64,000 bases of DNA from the NCBI GenBank assembly GCA_037501455.1, contig CM074857.1, forward strand, positions 30,648,001-30,712,000. The letters are read 5' to 3'. Under the pieces are notes generated by a model. The model made no database searches. It saw only the letters and a list, made by a program, of their open reading frames with translations, and was not told where the DNA came from. Shown piece after piece: positions 23,923 through 34,428 of this stretch. The translations under genes were made by a program, and so were the position numbers. The stretch comes from Lantana camara (Eukaryota; Streptophyta; Magnoliopsida; Lamiales; Verbenaceae). How positions within the stretch are numbered: position 1 is the first letter of the stretch; every line of letters starts with the position of its first letter.

Positions 23923-23976
23923 CTATGGCTCAGTTCATGTATGGATTGCCCGTTTCATATGTGGACTGAGCTATAG
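23923..23976 (+). other. Terminal stem-loop in element B LTR
   Basis: Two 21-nt arms (23923-23943 and 23956-23976) pair over their full length as plus-strand RNA: 17 Watson-Crick and 4 G-U pairs, with a 12-nt loop. In the 3' LTR (27752-27772 and 27785-27805) one G-U becomes A-U. The stem ends 38 nt before the LTR border. Confidence 0.75.
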
Positions 23977-24021
23977 TGCGGGGGATGTGGCACCTTTGCA
24001 CTTCGGGTGTTACATCTACGG

Positions 24022-24033
24022 TGGTATCAGAGC
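24022..24033 (+). other. Element B primer binding site
   Basis: TGGTATCAGAGC shortly after the 5' LTR end, in the context CGGTGGTATCAGAGCCCGG. It matches the 3' end of initiator-methionine tRNA. Confidence 0.85.
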
Positions 24034-24267
24034 CCGGTTGCAAAACCGGGTCTCTAGTGTCGTGTCGTGTCGAGTCTAGGTCGTGCGGCATAGGAATTAA
24101 TTGTCAACATGAGAGTCTTGCATCTTTAACTGAAATTATTTGACTTATTTGAAGTATTTGAATAACTTGAAGTCTTTGAATTATATGAATTATTTGTGAC
24201 TTGAGACTTAGTTGCAACCATTAGCATCCACTAATTCAACTTCCATCCTTAGTGTCTTGAATACAGG

Positions 24268-25233
24268 ATGCACCGAGGTCGTCATCATCGTGATCGTTCT
24301 CAGGGACATCGACATCTTCAGCATCATCATCGAGAGAGATCACCACCCCCTCCAGCTCAACCACAGGACTTCATGAATGCTGTGGTTGGCCTTATAGATC
24401 AGAGGATGAGAGAGCATGTTCCTCCCGCACCGCCTGCTCCACCGGTGCAATTAGAAGTACCTATCTCAACTATACTTCGGGAATTCCAGAATCAACACCC
24501 TCCTAAATTCTTCCACGGCAATGATACCGAGGCGGAGATGTGGTTAAAGGAAGTAGAGAGAATTTGGGAGCTTATACCATGTGATTCTCGAGAGAAAGCT
24601 CGTTGCACCATTACATTGATCCAAGGGGAGGCTTACTCTTGGTGGGAAAGTACTAAGATAGTGTTGGAGGCCACCGGGGAGGAAATAAATTGGGAGGTAT
24701 TTACTCGAGAGTTTAAGAACAAGTTCATTCCACCCTCAGCGCGTACTAGGAGATTGAAGGAGTTTACAGAATTAAAGCAGGGAAGGATGTCAGTTTCGGA
24801 GTATATAGCCGAGTGTGAGAGGCTATCTCGCTATGCACCTCATATAGCGAGTGATGACTTTCATAAAGCAATGCAGTTTGTGCACGGACTTCAACCGGAT
24901 ATACAGGAGGCATTAGAAGCGGTCAATACAAGCACGTGGGCTAAAGCTACTAGCAAAGCTTTGAAAGTTGAGGATGCCGTAAATGCTAGGAGTTCTATCT
25001 CACGAGTGGGATCGACTCAGAAGACTCCACCTAAACCGGTTTTGTCACCATCTCCAGAAAAACCTCTCTGCACTTATTGTGGACGTGACACCCACACTTA
25101 TGATGGTTGTAGGAAGCGGTTGCGTCTGTGTTTCCGTTGTGGGAGTGCTGAGCACCAGATAGATACATGTCCGGAGCTACAAGAACTATCCACTGGGGGT
25201 CAACGACCATTTCACAGGCAAGAACAATGGTGA
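24268..25233 (+). CDS. Gag of element B (retrotransposon gag, two zinc knuckles)
   Basis: Intact 321-residue Gag, the structural protein that packages element RNA into virus-like particles. A basic, His-rich N-terminus (1-25) and a proline-rich segment (26-62) precede the conserved gag domain (about residues 68-235), with PPKFFHGNDTEAEMWL, AYSWWES and the FIPPSARTRRLKEFTELKQG block, typical of Ty3/Gypsy Gag. Two zinc knuckles of CX2CX4HX4C follow: residues 268-281 (CTYCGRDTHTYDGC) and 288-301 (CFRCGSAEHQIDTC). The ATG directly follows a CAG that could be a splice acceptor (24264-24267). The stop is followed by a non-coding tail, so no pol is fused. It is the one clearly undamaged coding region in the window, which suggests recent activity. 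Confidence 0.92.
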   Translation: MHRGRHHRDRSQGHRHLQHHHRERSPPPPAQPQDFMNAVVGLIDQRMREHVPPAPPAPPVQLEVPISTILREFQNQHPPKFFHGNDTEAEMWLKEVERIWELIPCDSREKARCTITLIQGEAYSWWESTKIVLEATGEEINWEVFTREFKNKFIPPSARTRRLKEFTELKQGRMSVSEYIAECERLSRYAPHIASDDFHKAMQFVHGLQPDIQEALEAVNTSTWAKATSKALKVEDAVNARSSISRVGSTQKTPPKPVLSPSPEKPLCTYCGRDTHTYDGCRKRLRLCFRCGSAEHQIDTCPELQELSTGGQRPFHRQEQW

Positions 25234-25581
25234 ACGGTACATCTACACATGCATACCACGTGCATCATACGCTTTCTTATTTTGTATATTGCATTCTTTG
25301 TGTTTGCTATTTGTTCTTAGGTGAATCATTGAAGTGTTGTTCTTCCTACTTGCTCTATATGTGACGGTGTATGTAAGTGCTTATTTAAGTTTGTGTGTGG
25401 TTTGGTTGCTTGAGAGACAGGGTGCTCTCTTCTTTGCTCGAGAGACGGGGTACTCTCTTGCTTGTTGAGAAACGGGGCTTTCTCATTAATTGTTCGGGGA
25501 GACGGGGTTCTCTCGTCTTGTGTTTTAATTTGTAGTTCGAGTAGTCGACCTAGGGACCAGGTCCTTTTAAGGAGGGGTGAT
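25234..25581 (+). other. Element B 3' leader, hairpin array and PPT
   Basis: Non-coding tail after gag. At 25410-25525 there are four spaced units such as GAGAGACAGGGTGCTCTC, GAGAGACGGGGTACTCTC and GAGAAACGGGGCTTTCTC. In the third both arms changed together, keeping the pairing. The CTAGGGACCAGGTCCTTTTAA box follows, then the polypurine tract AAGGAGGGGTGAT at 25569-25581, directly before the 3' LTR. Confidence 0.8.
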
Positions 25582-27843
25582 TGTAACGCCCCAATCTTTC
25601 AATTATGCAATATGTGAAATAATTGCCAATTATGACTTAATTGTTTAATTACTTAATTGTCCTTAATTGATCACTTCATAAGCGTAGGGACTTAATTGCA
25701 TGACTTATGTTTTGGGGGGATTAAATTGCAAATTGTGCCTAGTTTATAATATCTATCATATATCATTTGGTTGCATACAAACATATACACACATGATCCC
25801 TTCCCTCTCTCCCTCATCTCGTCCAAACCTAAACAAGAAGAAAGAAGAGGATTTCATCATTTGAAGCTTGAATTCAAGGGGAAATTGCATAAATTGAAGC
25901 ATATTCATCATCACAACATCATCTCTTATCCTTCTTTTCATTCATTCAAGGTATGAGCTTAGTTGGGGAAACACATGAATATATATGAGAGCTAGGGTTA
26001 TGTGTTGAGCTTGGTAATTTATGTTTGAGTTGTTGGAAGTATGATTATATGGTTATAGCTTGGATTTGGTGCATATATTATGAAATTTATAAGCTTGGAG
26101 CATGAGTTCATTTATGGGTTTGATATGAGTGATTCTTGATGATTAAGCATGGATTTAAGTGTTTATATGAGATATTATTGAACTATAAGTATGATAGCAT
26201 GTGTATTGCATGAAATTTATGCATTTCATCTTGGTTTAATCCTTTTGGATTGTTATTGTTGATGCTTCGTTGCTGCTCTGCTTCTGTTCTGCATTTTCTG
26301 TTGCTTTCGTATTTTGGGAACGGCCCTTCCCAGCCCCAGTTTAAAACTGGAACGGCCGTTCCCATTTTGGCCTGTGTGCCGGAAGGGCCGCTCCCAGCTA
26401 AAACGTTTTACCCTTTTTAAAACGCTGGCGCGTTTCTGAAGGGCCATGGGAACGACCCTTCCCATTTTCAAAGGGAAGTCGGAACGGCCGTCCCCGTGCG
26501 TCTGACAGAACAAAATATTCTGCATAAAAGTGCATTTTTAACACCTCGATCTGACGACGTCTTTGACCCCGATTTGATATTATATGATCTAAAATGAAGT
26601 GAAACAAGATGTTTTCATGCCACATTGCATTTTGCTCGTCGTCTTGTTGCATTTTCGCCGTTCGTCCTATTTGGTACATTTTGAGTCGTGTCTTATGTAC
26701 ACTTGTCTTTGTTGCACAGACCGGCACGCCAGTGACGTGGAGTGGGCTTCTTAGGCCGTGTCTTTCTCTTTATTTTGTCGGTACAGGTGAGGTTTAATTG
26801 CTAGATATCTAGAACCATTACAACCCTATGTGATGTTTTAAGCCAAAAAGTATATATATCTATAGTTTTCCAAACTCTATTGATTTCAACTGATTTATTG
26901 AATTGTACTGTATTGATTGACCGTGTTTTGGGCGAGTATATTGTACCATGCACTGTGGGCCAGAGAGTTAGTGTTTGAGCCAACCGGGAAAGTAAGGGCT
27001 GACGGGTAACTCTTACACTCCTCTCAACCGTGGGGATGAACCCTGAATCCACCAGGAGGTTTGGTGGAGGAAGGAGTCCCGTGCGTGGGAGTCATGTTCC
27101 CGAAGTACACCGTGTTTACCGTGGATGGATCGGGCCTTGCAAACCCACCATCATTGGAGGAAGAAGGAGTCATTGAAACTGCTACGTGTGCACTGTAACT
27201 GATTGCATGATCACTTAATTAATTAAAAGTATCGTGATTGTACACTGTCAGAGTAAGGTTGGAGAATTGCCCTCACTCGTCGGGCCACTGATTGATTGAT
27301 TGATTGAAAATGATTAATTGTTAAATCTGATAGTCATAATCTCGGGCAAGCTCTCTGTGGTTATTGAACTTATATTGTTTTCATTTATAAAACCTTACCC
27401 GAGGTTATGATTTGCATGTTATCTGCGCTTATATCTATTATGCCCCTCGCTCAGTCTGTGGTAGACTGACACCTCACCTTTCAGTTTTGCAGGTTGTGTG
27501 CTAGGCGGGATTGGTGTCGAGTCCAGTCTTTCTTTTCGGGTCAAGCACGTGTCCATCCTACTTCGTTTCATATGTATTGTTATTTTGGATTATATGAAAT
27601 GTTATGTATTTGAGAGAGGATAATGTATTGATAGGGATTTAGAATGGTTTGCTTGTTATAATAATGTGCTTCCACTTTATTTCTTGTTGTTGGTTGGTTT
27701 GGGGTTAGTCCCGCCTAGCTAGTTAGCATTTGTTTTCTTGTCACCCGTTCGCTATGGCTCAGTTCATATATGGATTGCCCGTTTCATATGTGGACTGAGC
27801 TATAGTGCGGGGGATGTAGCACCTTTGCGCTTTGGGTGTTACA
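25582..27843 (+). repeat. Element B 3' LTR (2262 bp)
   Basis: Direct repeat of the 5' LTR. It lacks the 47 bp between palindromes two and three, which were probably joined across the repeated GGAACGGCCGTTCCCA. It carries the donor-like site at 25950/25951, the palindromes about 26317-26500 and the stem-loop 27752-27805. Confidence 0.92.
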
Positions 27844-28228
27844 ATGAAATACGGGGAAAGTCAGCTCGACCACGCTTCAGTGAAGTGTCTGATCTACTCG
27901 TACGAATTTCTAGATAATGGTGTACGCTTGACTAAGTGATGTATTAACCTCCCTTCAGAGCTCTATTACATTCACTTAGAGGCCAAAGGTTAACGTGGTG
28001 GATTAACATAGTTTGGTAAGAGTTACTTAGATGGCATGTTAATTAAGATTAATTCTTGCTTTTCTAAGCGGTTTTCGACCCCGTTTCCGGGGAGTCAACT
28101 GCGGTTAGATAAGTCACCATTGTGTAAACAAAAAATACTTACGTGGATTTCATTTATTGGTTAGATGCAAAATAAGTAAAATACAGAATCATAACTTGCA
28201 TCTTTTAAAATATTTCAATTTTAAAGCA

Positions 28229-31200
28229 ATGACGACCGCTAGCCTGCTTCAATCGATCCTAAAAGAAAATAGGCTTGAAGGGTCTAACTATGCTGACTGT
28301 AAAATGAATCTTGACATCGTGTTTGGTCACGAGAATCTGAAGCAAGTGCTCACTGAACCTTGTCTGGGGGTACCGGAAACTATGGCCAATCAGGATATGA
28401 GAAATGTTTATGCCAATTGGATCAAGTCCAATGATTTGGCTAGGTCTTATATCCTGGCATCTGTCTCCAATGTTCTCAAGCATCAAATGCATGAGATGCC
28501 AACTGTTAGGAACATGATGGATCATCTCCATCAAATATTTGGAGGACAGAATCGAGCCAAGAGGCTCGAATTAATGAGAAGGATGTTAGTTACTAAGATG
28601 TCTGAGGGATCACCTGTTCAGGATCATGTTATGAACATGATGGCTTGCCTGAACGAAATTGAAAGCCTTGGTGCTAAATTTGATGATCTCAGCAAATAGA
28701 ATATGATCCTAGGCTCTTTGCCAAAGTCGTTCGACACATTCAGGAAAAATTATTCTATGAACAAATTGGATTTTTATCTGCCTGAATTGATGAACGAACT
28801 TAAAGTGGCAGAGGCAGTAATGAAAGCTAAGGGAACTGTTCTCCTGGCACAAGCATCAACTTCCACTGCTCCAAAAGCCAACAAGTGGAAAAGGGAAAGG
28901 TTCTCAATCCCAAGAAAAAGGTTCAAAAGAAAAAGGGTAAACCAAGCAAAGGAAAATGTTTCCACTGCGGTGAGAATGGGCACTGGAAGAGGAATTGTCC
29001 AAAATACTTAGCAAGTCTTCCTGCTAAGCCATCTGGACAAGGTATATCGATATCTTGCTTAATAGAATTATGTTTAGTTGGAAGTCCACCAGATTCCTGG
29101 TGTGTGGACTCGGGTTCAACTAATCATATCTGTAATTCGTTGCAGGGGTTTAAGCTAACCAGAAAGCTTGAAGATGGCGAGATGCAACTACTGCTCGGGG
29201 ATAATACAAGTATATCTGTATTAGCAGTGGGGACTGTCAATTTGTATTTTGGTGATAGGGTTTTGATATTGAAAGACACTCTATATATACCGTATGTTCA
29301 CAGAAATTTAATTTCTGTGAGTTGTTTAATAAATAATGGTTTCAGTGTTTGTTTTGAACAAAATTTTACCATTAAGCAAAATAAAAGGTTTATTTGCTCT
29401 GGCACGGTAAAAGATGGTCTTTTCTTGTTATACCCCGATAAAAACCCTAATTCCGAACTTAACACTGCTAAGCTTGACTTACCATCCAAAAGAAAAAGTC
29501 TTATGCCTAATGAGACGTACAAGTGGCATTTACGTCTTGGTCATATTAATCCAAATAGGATCCAAAGACTAATTTCAGATGAACTGTTGAGTCCCTTGGA
29601 CTTGACAGAACTACCAGTCTGTGAATCCTGCTTGGAAGGTAAAATGACCAAGAGATCTTTTAAATCTAAAGGTAATCGAGCCACAGAATTGCTTGAGTTA
29701 ATTCATACGGATGTGTGTGGTCCTATGAGTATTCAAGCAAAAGAAGGTTTTGAGTATTTCATCACTTTTACGGATGATTACTCCATATATGGATACATTT
29801 ATTTGATGAGATATAAGTCTGAATCTTTTGAAAAGTTCAAAGAATTCAAGGCTGAAGTTGAAAATGAAACTGCAAAACGTATCAAAGCACTTCGATCAGA
29901 TCGTGGTGGTGAGTATCTGTTTACAGAGTTTCTAGAATTTATCACTGCAAATGGGATTAGATCTCAATTATCTGCACCAGGTACACCCCAGCAGAACGGT
30001 GTTGCAGAAAGGAGAAATAGAACTCTGATGGAAATGGTAAGATCTACGATGAGTCATGCTACCCTACCAAGTTTATTTTGGGGCTTTGCACTCGAAACGA
30101 CAGCACACATATTAAACCTTGTTCCATCCAAGTCGGTTCCTAAAACACCAATGGAACTGTGGCGAGGGCGAAAGCCCAGTGTCTCCTATCTTCGGATATG
30201 GGGAACCCCAGCTCATGTGTTAAGGAAAGATCCCGACAAGTTGGAATCAAGAACAGAGGTTTACTTGTTCATAGGTTATCCTAAAGGAACAAGAGGTGGT
30301 ATATTTTACGATCCGAGAAATCACAAAGTGTTTGTGAGCACTAATGCTAAATATCTCGAGGATAACTTTGTAAATAACCACAAGGGTAGAAGCAAAATTG
30401 TGTTAGAAGAAATGACAGTTTCAGATACTGAATTCCAAGAACCCTTAGTAACTGAAAATGTGTTAGATACATATGATGTACCAGATACAACATATGATGT
30501 AGCGACAAGTACACAGCAGCCTCGTTGTAGTGGGAGGATTGTCAGGGCAACTGACAGATACCTAGGATTAACCCAAGTGGTTGAATCTGAAGTATCTGAT
30601 CCTGTCACATATGATGAAGCTATAAAAGATATAGATGCTGACCGTTGGGTCAGAGCCATGGAATCTGAATTAGATTCAATGTATTCCAATAAAGTCTGGG
30701 AACTTGTAGAGGCGCCTGAGGGCATTAAACCTATTGGATGCAAATGGGTCTACAAGAGAAAAAGGGGAGTGGACGGAAAGGTTGAGACCTTTAAAGCAAG
30801 GCTTTTGGCAAAGGGTTATACCTAGAAAGAAGGTATCGATTATGACGAAACCTTCTCGCCTGTAGCAATGTTTAAGTCCAGAAGAATTCTTCTATCCATT
30901 GCTGCTCATTATGATTATGAGATTTGGCAAATGGATGTAAAGACTGCCTTCTTGAACCGGCACCTTCAAGAAGAAATATATATGGCTCAACCTGAAGGCT
31001 TTATTGCCAGAAATCAGGAGCATATGGTATGCAAGCTTGATAGATCAATTTATGGTCTTAAGCAAGTGTCTAGATCATGGAACATCAGATTTAATGAGGC
31101 AATTAAATCCTTTGGATTTATACAATTGCCTGATGAACCATGTGTGTACAAGAGACATCATGATAGTGTTGTAACATTTTTAGTTTTATACATGGACGAT

Positions 31201-32166
31201 ATTCTGCTCATTGGGAATGACACGAGAATATTATCAGCAGTTAAGATTTGGTTGTCAAATCAATTTGACATGAAAGACCTAGGTGAAGCCAGTTATATTC
31301 TAGGGATCAGACTTTGTCGTGATCGTAAGAATAAAATGATTGGTTTACCACAAGCAGCATATATAGATAAGATGCTGGTAAAATATAATATGGCGAATTC
31401 CAAGAAATGATCATTACCTTTCAGACATGGAGTTCATCTGTCTCGGGATCAGTGTCCCAAGAACCCAGAAGAGACAGAAGAAATGAAAGATGTTCCGTAT
31501 ACTTCGGCAGTCGGAAGCCTCATGTATGCCATGTTATGTACAAGGCCAGGTATCTGTATGCTGTAGGTCTAGTCAGCAGATATCAGTCAAACCCTGGACC
31601 CCAACACTGGATAGCTGTAAAGCATATATTGAAGTACTTGAGAAGGACTCGGGATTATATGTTTGTCTATCGTAGTGATGAGCTCAGTCCTATAGGGTAC
31701 ACAGATTCGGATTTTCAATATGATTTGGATTCTAGGCGTTCGACATCTGGATACGTGTTTACCCTTGGAGGAGCAGCCGTAAGTTGGAGGAGTATTAAGC
31801 AATCTTTCATTGCTGACTCCACCATGGAAGCCGAATACGTGGTAGCTTCGGAAGCAGCCAAAGAAGCTTATTGGTTCCCTAATGGATCTAGAAGTCGTCA
31901 AGGACGGACTTACGCCGATAACATTGTACTGTGACAATGCTGGAGTGGTGGCTAACTCCAAGGAACCTCGAAGTCATAAACGTGCGAAGCACATCGAGAG
32001 AAAGTTTCACATTATACGTGATTATGTGGAACGTGGAGAGGTGGCAGTGGTGAAAATTGGCTCAATAAATAATCTGGTAAATCCCTTCACTAAGACTTTG
32101 GCGCAAAAGCATTTTCACACTCATGTAGAAGGGATGGGTCTTAGATATGTAGCCAATTGGATTTAG
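28229..32166 (+). pseudogene. copia-1 Gag-Pol polyprotein, broken
   Basis: Single Copia polyprotein in the order Gag, protease, integrase, reverse transcriptase, RNase H. Seen: Gag (UBN2-type) from ATG 28229; zinc knuckle CFHCGENGHWKRNC (about 28954-28995); protease WCVDSGSTNH (about 29099-29128); pre-integrase WHLRLGH; integrase HTDVC, FTDD and NGVAERRNRTL (29704-30025); reverse transcriptase with YMDD near 31189; RNase H with AEYVVASEA and YCDNAG; ending NWI. Breaks: in-frame stops at 28697, 30823 and 31408, a 7-bp loss near 28890, a 1-bp loss near 31555 and a loss of about 8 bp near 31875, judged against copia-2. Integrase catalytic residues are intact, but the gene cannot make the full protein. 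Confidence 0.92.
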
Positions 32167-32167
32167 G

Positions 32168-32180
32168 GCAAGTGGGAGAT
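32168..32180 (+). other. copia-1 polypurine tract
   Basis: GGCAAGTGGGAGAT between the polyprotein stop and the 3' LTR. Copia-2 has the same tract at 51903-51916 on the minus strand. Confidence 0.75.
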
Positions 32181-34423
32181 TGTTGGGATAAATGCCCTGA
32201 AAATCCAATTATATTGTAAATATTTTGGATTAATAAAACTGAAATTAAAGCAAGTTATGAGTATTTTACAAATTTAATAATTAATGACGTGTGATGGTAT
32301 TTTTATACGAAATGTGTTTCATAGGAAAAGAATTTAAATACCAAGAATCACGTGTCATTAAAGTTCTAGTCAGTATCATAAGAAAATGTTCTTATCAAGA
32401 CTATAATGTGTTATCTAAGATGATTAGTCTTTCGTCACAGGGAAATGGAGTTTCCGATTATGACACATTCATGATTTTCAATGAGATTGGAAACATCGAA
32501 CTGGACCACTGAGATTGTTCATTTTATACTGCTATCTAAAATAAACAAAACCTCGGAAGCATTAGACTCTTAATCCTGGCAGTGTTTCTACTTTAGGCAT
32601 CTAGTGTTAATCACTGTGATGTACTCAGAAGTGAGGTCTCGGTAACGGGTGGCCAAAATACTTTGTACATTCGGTAATTGCATAAACTGTGCTGAAGAGA
32701 AATATTGATCGAGGAATCTGTAGCTTTGCTGGAAGGTTAAAGATATCCCTGAAATAGATTTGCAAAAGTTCAAAAAAACTTTGGCCAAAGTACTTCGTGT
32801 GTACGTCACCGAAGTTGTATGTTGAATGTGTTTCACATACAGGGAATTTGGACTTAAGGAGAATCGAGAAATTTCAGATTGGAAGTGATAAATAAATGAT
32901 AGTAGTATTGATTTATTTTTCATGGATATCTGTACAGAGGAGTAAAATGCAAAATTATTCTAGATCGAGAAATTCGTGAATAATTTAATTAATTTTAGAG
33001 TACAACAATATTTATTTAGTGGAATTAAATATTGTTAAACGGTAATCAACTATTCTCATGGGATGATAGTAGATTGACACGTTTGGAGGTAAGATTAATT
33101 AGTCCTGCAGGTCCCCCCACAAGCCCCAACAAAGATTGATGAGAAAATACTAAAAGGAGAAAGAGAAATGAATTTTTTCAAAGAGTTTGAAAATAGCTAA
33201 GTAATTTATTTTGAGAAAATAAATTAAATTCCAAAGAGTTGGAAATGCCCGAAATTTTATTTTGGAGAAAATAAAATTTAAAAAAAAAATGCTGACGTGG
33301 CAGCTGAGGTGTTATGCCACGTCAGCGGGTCAGCGCCGGGTGCCAAATGGCGAGACACGTGGACGGATGGGATCCTTCCGCGTCAGCGCGAAGGAACGGC
33401 CCAGATTGGTTCTCGTGCAGGTCAAGGAAACGGGTCAACGGGTCGGGTCAACGGATAGGGCCGGGTCAAGGCTTGACCTGCCCGGACACGTGGACCAATG
33501 AGATTGAGACACGTGGCACCGGTCTGGCCACGCTGGGCCGACCGGTTCGTTAGCGAACCCGTCTGAACCGATTGACCGTCGGTCGGACCGGCCGAACCGG
33601 ACACTTGGCACGTGCTCGTGCCAGCGTGTAGTTCACGCGCGCGAACACACAGCCGCCACATGGGCGGCGCGTGTGGGTGCATGGGGGGGCCCGTTCGGCG
33701 CGTGCCACGCCGCGTTGGACTCGTGACGACACGTGCTACAGCGTGATGTCCTCGGATTTTCTGAACTCGGTGGCTAAGGACACGCGGCAGCCCTCTCTCC
33801 TTCGAATTGGCCATTTTACCCTTGAAAATTGTCCTATAAATAGGCTACAGTAGATTCATTTTTTAAGATTTAAGTTTTGGCAATTTTTTCCCAGCTTTCA
33901 AAAGCCAATCAGCACTCTTCCTTTCTCATATTTAATTAATCCTTAATTAAGGATTAATTAATTACTTAATTAGGTGGTTATATAATTAATATATAATCCA
34001 CTTGATTATTAGAAAATAGGGATTTTCAGGTTTTAGAAAAAAGGGTTTTTCTAAAAAATATTTTCTCAAAGTATTTAGGGAAATACTGCCGGAGCCCACA
34101 CTCCAAATCTTAATCGGGGATATTGCCGAAAAGCTTTGCCAGTTTCACGAGAATATCGAGGTGCTGGAAAAGTGTCGTCGATAGCCATTTTTGCAGTACG
34201 GTAATACCGTTACGCTGCTCAAATTATTATTTGCATATTGTGATTATATGTTATGTGATTTAAAATTATGTTATCGATGCCTGTATATATTAGAGTTATG
34301 CTGCCCGATTTATTCCGTTGCTTTATTAAAATATTTTAGAAATATTTTGATAACGAGGTTATGGCGAAAATTTTGAAATATTACGTTATACCGTCACACT
34401 GTCTCGGGCCCGCCACACCAACA
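32181..34423 (+). repeat. copia-1 3' LTR
   Basis: 2243-bp direct repeat of the 5' LTR, ending CACACCAACA and followed by ATATT. It has the TATA box at 33835-33842 and its own ACGTGGC cluster (33290-33610). ORFs at 32588-33853 on both strands are by-products of the LTR. Confidence 0.9.
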
Positions 34424-34428
34424 ATATT

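Larger units (their letters stand above)
21706..24014 (+). repeat. Element B 5' LTR (2309 bp)
   Basis: TGTAACGCCCC to GGGTGTTACA. Contents in order: pyrimidine-rich probable 5' untranslated leader (about 21920-21945), CAAG|GTATGA donor-like site at 22074/22075, six GC-rich palindromes (22440-22665), an AG|GTGAGG site near 22957, the AACCGGGAAAGCAAGGGCTG box, the terminal stem-loop (23923-23976) and TGCGGGGGATGTGG. It is 47 bp longer than the 3' LTR because one palindrome unit is missing there. Confidence 0.92.
21706..27843 (+). mobile_element. Element B, TR-GAG type non-autonomous LTR retrotransposon
   Basis: 6138 bp with LTRs at 21706-24014 and 25582-27843 and a perfect ATGAA duplication (21701-21705 and 27844-27848). 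The internal region is only 1567 bp and encodes one intact Gag and nothing else: no protease, integrase or reverse transcriptase. This is the arrangement described as TR-GAG in plants. It sits in the leader of copia-1, and copia-2 carries the same site uninterrupted (56256-56260). I counted about 10 LTR differences in the first 430 bp, so it is a fairly young insert. Movement would need enzymes from a related autonomous element. Confidence 0.93.
18620..34423 (+). mobile_element. copia-1, full-length Copia LTR retrotransposon with nested insert
   Basis: LTRs at 18620-20876 and 32181-34423 begin TGTTGGGATAAATGCCC and end CAACA. ATATT is present on both sides (18615-18619 and 34424-34428). A tRNA-iMet-type primer site follows the 5' LTR and a purine tract precedes the 3' LTR. 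The leader is interrupted by element B (21706-27843, plus one ATGAA). Without the insert the element is about 9.66 kb, matching copia-2 (9570 bp). The polyprotein gene has stops and frameshifts, so the copy is not autonomous. I counted 16 differences between the LTRs in the first 520 bp, about 3%. Confidence 0.92.
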
